Shown here in pieces: positions 58,161 through 60,000 of a stretch of DNA of 60,000 bases; position 1 is the stretch's first letter, and each line of letters opens with the position of its first letter. Both the position numbers and the translations under genes were made by a program. This DNA comes from Cryptomeria japonica (taxonomy: Eukaryota; Streptophyta; Pinopsida; Cupressales; Cupressaceae), in contig NC_081407.1 of NCBI RefSeq assembly GCF_030272615.1, forward strand, positions 315,424,456 to 315,484,455. The letters are read 5' to 3'. The notes under the pieces are model-generated. The model did not search any database and was not told the DNA's origin. It saw nothing but the letters and a program-made list of their open reading frames with translations.

Positions 58161-58489
58161 GATATCTTGTGTGGTCTTTCTCATATTGTTGATTCTAATA
58201 CCATGCCTATGAAGGGTTGAGCTAAAAACCTAGGTTATACACAACCTCCTAGTCAAGTTAATCATTTCATTCATTTAACAACTTCTACGACTAGTTTTCC
58301 TACCTTCACATCAAACATCATGGCTACCTCTACATAAAATGTTATACTTACAAATTTTAGTCATGGGGGAAATACATCTTTCATTTCTCCTACCATGAGT
58401 GTTCCCCTTGTTACCCAATCACATATAACATAATGACTAGAGGTCTTGGATTTGAGCATGGAGAAAGCTCTGGTACTGCAAATGAAAAT

Positions 58490-59020
58490 CAGAAGGTCAA
58501 TCAGAATCAGAAGACACTAGTAAGGAAACCCAATGCACATAAATTTAATGGTAGATGATTTGTTTGCAATATATTTGGTCATATGGCTAAGCATTGTAGA
58601 AGTAGAGAAAATCACAACATAATGTAGTTCCCGGTCAATGTTCAAATTGCAAGAAGTATGGTCATAGGATAGAAGATTGCAGAATGAATGTGAAATTCCA
58701 TGCATATGGAAAGTTTGGACATATGGGTAATCAATACATGTCAAGGAATGGTCAAGGTTACAATAAGGCAATTTAGAAGAACAATGTCACTTGTTATGCA
58801 TGCAATAAAGTAGGACATATTGCTAAATTTTGCAGAAGTAAGAACCTATTGTTAGGAAGTAATAAATCTAATGAGAAGGGAAAGCAAAAGGTTGATGACA
58901 CTTGAATGGAGCATGAGAAGAAGTGGGATATGAAGTCTAAAGCTCAACTGATAGAATCAATTGCACCAGATGTTCATTTGGCTGAAGGATATACCCCGAT
59001 TACTCAACCAGCAAAGTAGA
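58490..59020 (+). pseudogene. Multi-zinc-knuckle gag remnant
   Basis: Translation across one frame change near 58635 shows four CCHC-type units in 250 bases: CNIFGHMAKHC (second Cys changed), CSNCKKYGHRIEDC (complete), a unit reduced to HAYGKFGHMGNQY, and CYACNKVGHIAKFC (complete). TGA near 58556, TAG near 58624, TAG near 58772 and TGA near 58902 break it. The spacing and the CKKYGH core are like the Gag at 31416-32708, so it is probably a relative of that pol-less family. Confidence 0.7.
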
Positions 59021-59110
59021 ATGTTCATGCACTGATAGGAAACTCATCCAGTAACTAAGGCATTTTCCATAGGGGAGGCAAAAAGATGACAATGTTGTCA
59101 TAACTACTGG

Positions 59111-60000
59111 TGTTGGAAAAACCGGTTCATCAGTTAGTATTGTCATTGATGACCAACACTTACTAGTGAATAACACCAAGCTCATAGGCAAGAAGATGTG
59201 GTAAACCTCAATGGTTTACTCATGGTTGCAAACAGTATGGAGGATTCAGTGCTTCCCAAATATGCATCATCGACACACTTAAGCAATGTGTTGTTAGAAG
59301 GGTAATCGGTTGAAGGGAAAACAGAGTAGCTAACTGGTCAGTCAAGCACACGATAGGTATCGAGATCAGTTTCTTCAAACTAGTAGATGAAATGATGATG
59401 CAGTCACAAGAGGTGACTCGGATTGTAGTTTAGTAGTCTTATGCACAATCAAAATGCTCTGGAAAGATAGGTGACCAGTCTAAGTGATGATTAGGGACTA
59501 GTGGCAAAAGGTGAAGACTTACACTGGTGAACTAGTAATACAGGTTAAAGGATGATATCCTCTAAGAATCTCAGAGTAGTGACTGGTAAGCTGGATGCGA
59601 TGACCAAAGGTGAGTTAGTCATGGCAAGATATCATTAAATAAATGAATAGTGAAATTTACTACAGTTAACAATGAGTTAAGGTGAGATTTGTGTGTATTT
59701 TTCGGTTCGTATTAAAATGACATAACACAACCCAGAGGTTGGTGAATTAATGAGTTGCAGAGGCAGTTAAGGATGAGCCATTTGCGAGATTGATGGAGAG
59801 CGTACAGAGAGAGTGTAGGAAGATTTGGAAAGTTTTAATTTTGAAATCTACTGAGTTTTGTATAAAGGTTTCTGGCAAAAACCAAAAAGTTTGATCCTAA
59901 AAATTACAAACTGCAATTTTGAGGAGAGGCGATCCAGTAAGATGAGAAGAGGGAAGAAATGCTAAGTGAATAACAGAGTGGTGAAGAGAGTGTGTAGAGC
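59111..60000 (+). mobile_element. F: possible 3' LTR, runs off the window
   Basis: TGTTGGAAAAACCGG starts at 59111 after a purine-rich stretch (GGGGAGGCAAAAAGATGAC near 59074). No gene follows to the window end. It stands soon after the multi-knuckle gag remnant, as a 3' LTR would if no pol were present. Boundaries are uncertain because the other end and a partner LTR are not visible. Confidence 0.4.

Overview
The window reads as plant nuclear heterochromatin, most likely from a large gymnosperm (conifer-type) genome. It is AT-rich, holds no intact host gene, rRNA or tRNA that I can recognise, and is almost wholly nested LTR retrotransposons in several states of decay. The conifer assignment is an inference from the giant nested Ty3/Ty1 content and the LTR styles; no sequence here proves the species.

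Layout. (1) 1-14588 is a second copy of 32742-47301. It holds the 3' half of a pol-less LTR element, the rest of an older 4.8-kb insertion (called S), the integrase end of a Ty3 chromovirus (G1), a solo LTR and a piece of a Copia LTR. (2) 14589-28793 is a large Ty3 element of Tat type (G2) on the minus strand: LTR and PBS at 28007/27985, leader with odd GACGC-rich motif arrays, gag, protease, G-patch, RT, RNase H, second RNase H and integrase down to 18121. Beyond pol lies an opposite-strand plant mobile domain (PMD) gene at 14589-16334. G2 is cut off at its left end. (3) 28794-30023 is the RT/RNase H part of G1, into which G2 inserted. (4) 30024-42928 is S, inserted in G1 (imperfect 5-bp target duplication) and itself split by a complete 8.1-kb LTR element, 30157-38247, flanked by perfect CCAAG duplications. 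(5) 42929-46871 is the rest of G1 with a solo LTR (GTAAT duplications). (6) 46872-54336 is a decayed minus-strand Copia element (C1). (7) 54337-60000 holds three further LTR-type pieces (D, E, F) and two gag remnants.

Two results stand out. First, the 14.6-kb near-identical copies, together with the junction at 14588, fit a tandem duplication with a unit of about 32.7 kb. The junction carries a short direct repeat that looks like a templated insertion. Second, the 30157-38247 element has typical Copia-like ends and PBS but no pol. It has instead a coiled-coil Gag with five zinc-knuckle-like units and a second frame of about 1130 codons that I cannot assign to a family. This fits the TR-GAG/LARD class of non-autonomous elements.

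Nearly every lesion in the coding remnants (mostly TAG stops, YVDD to YVDN, integrase E to K) is a C-to-T or G-to-A change. That is what methylated, silenced repeats are expected to accumulate. The elements are described as found; no intact autonomous element is present.
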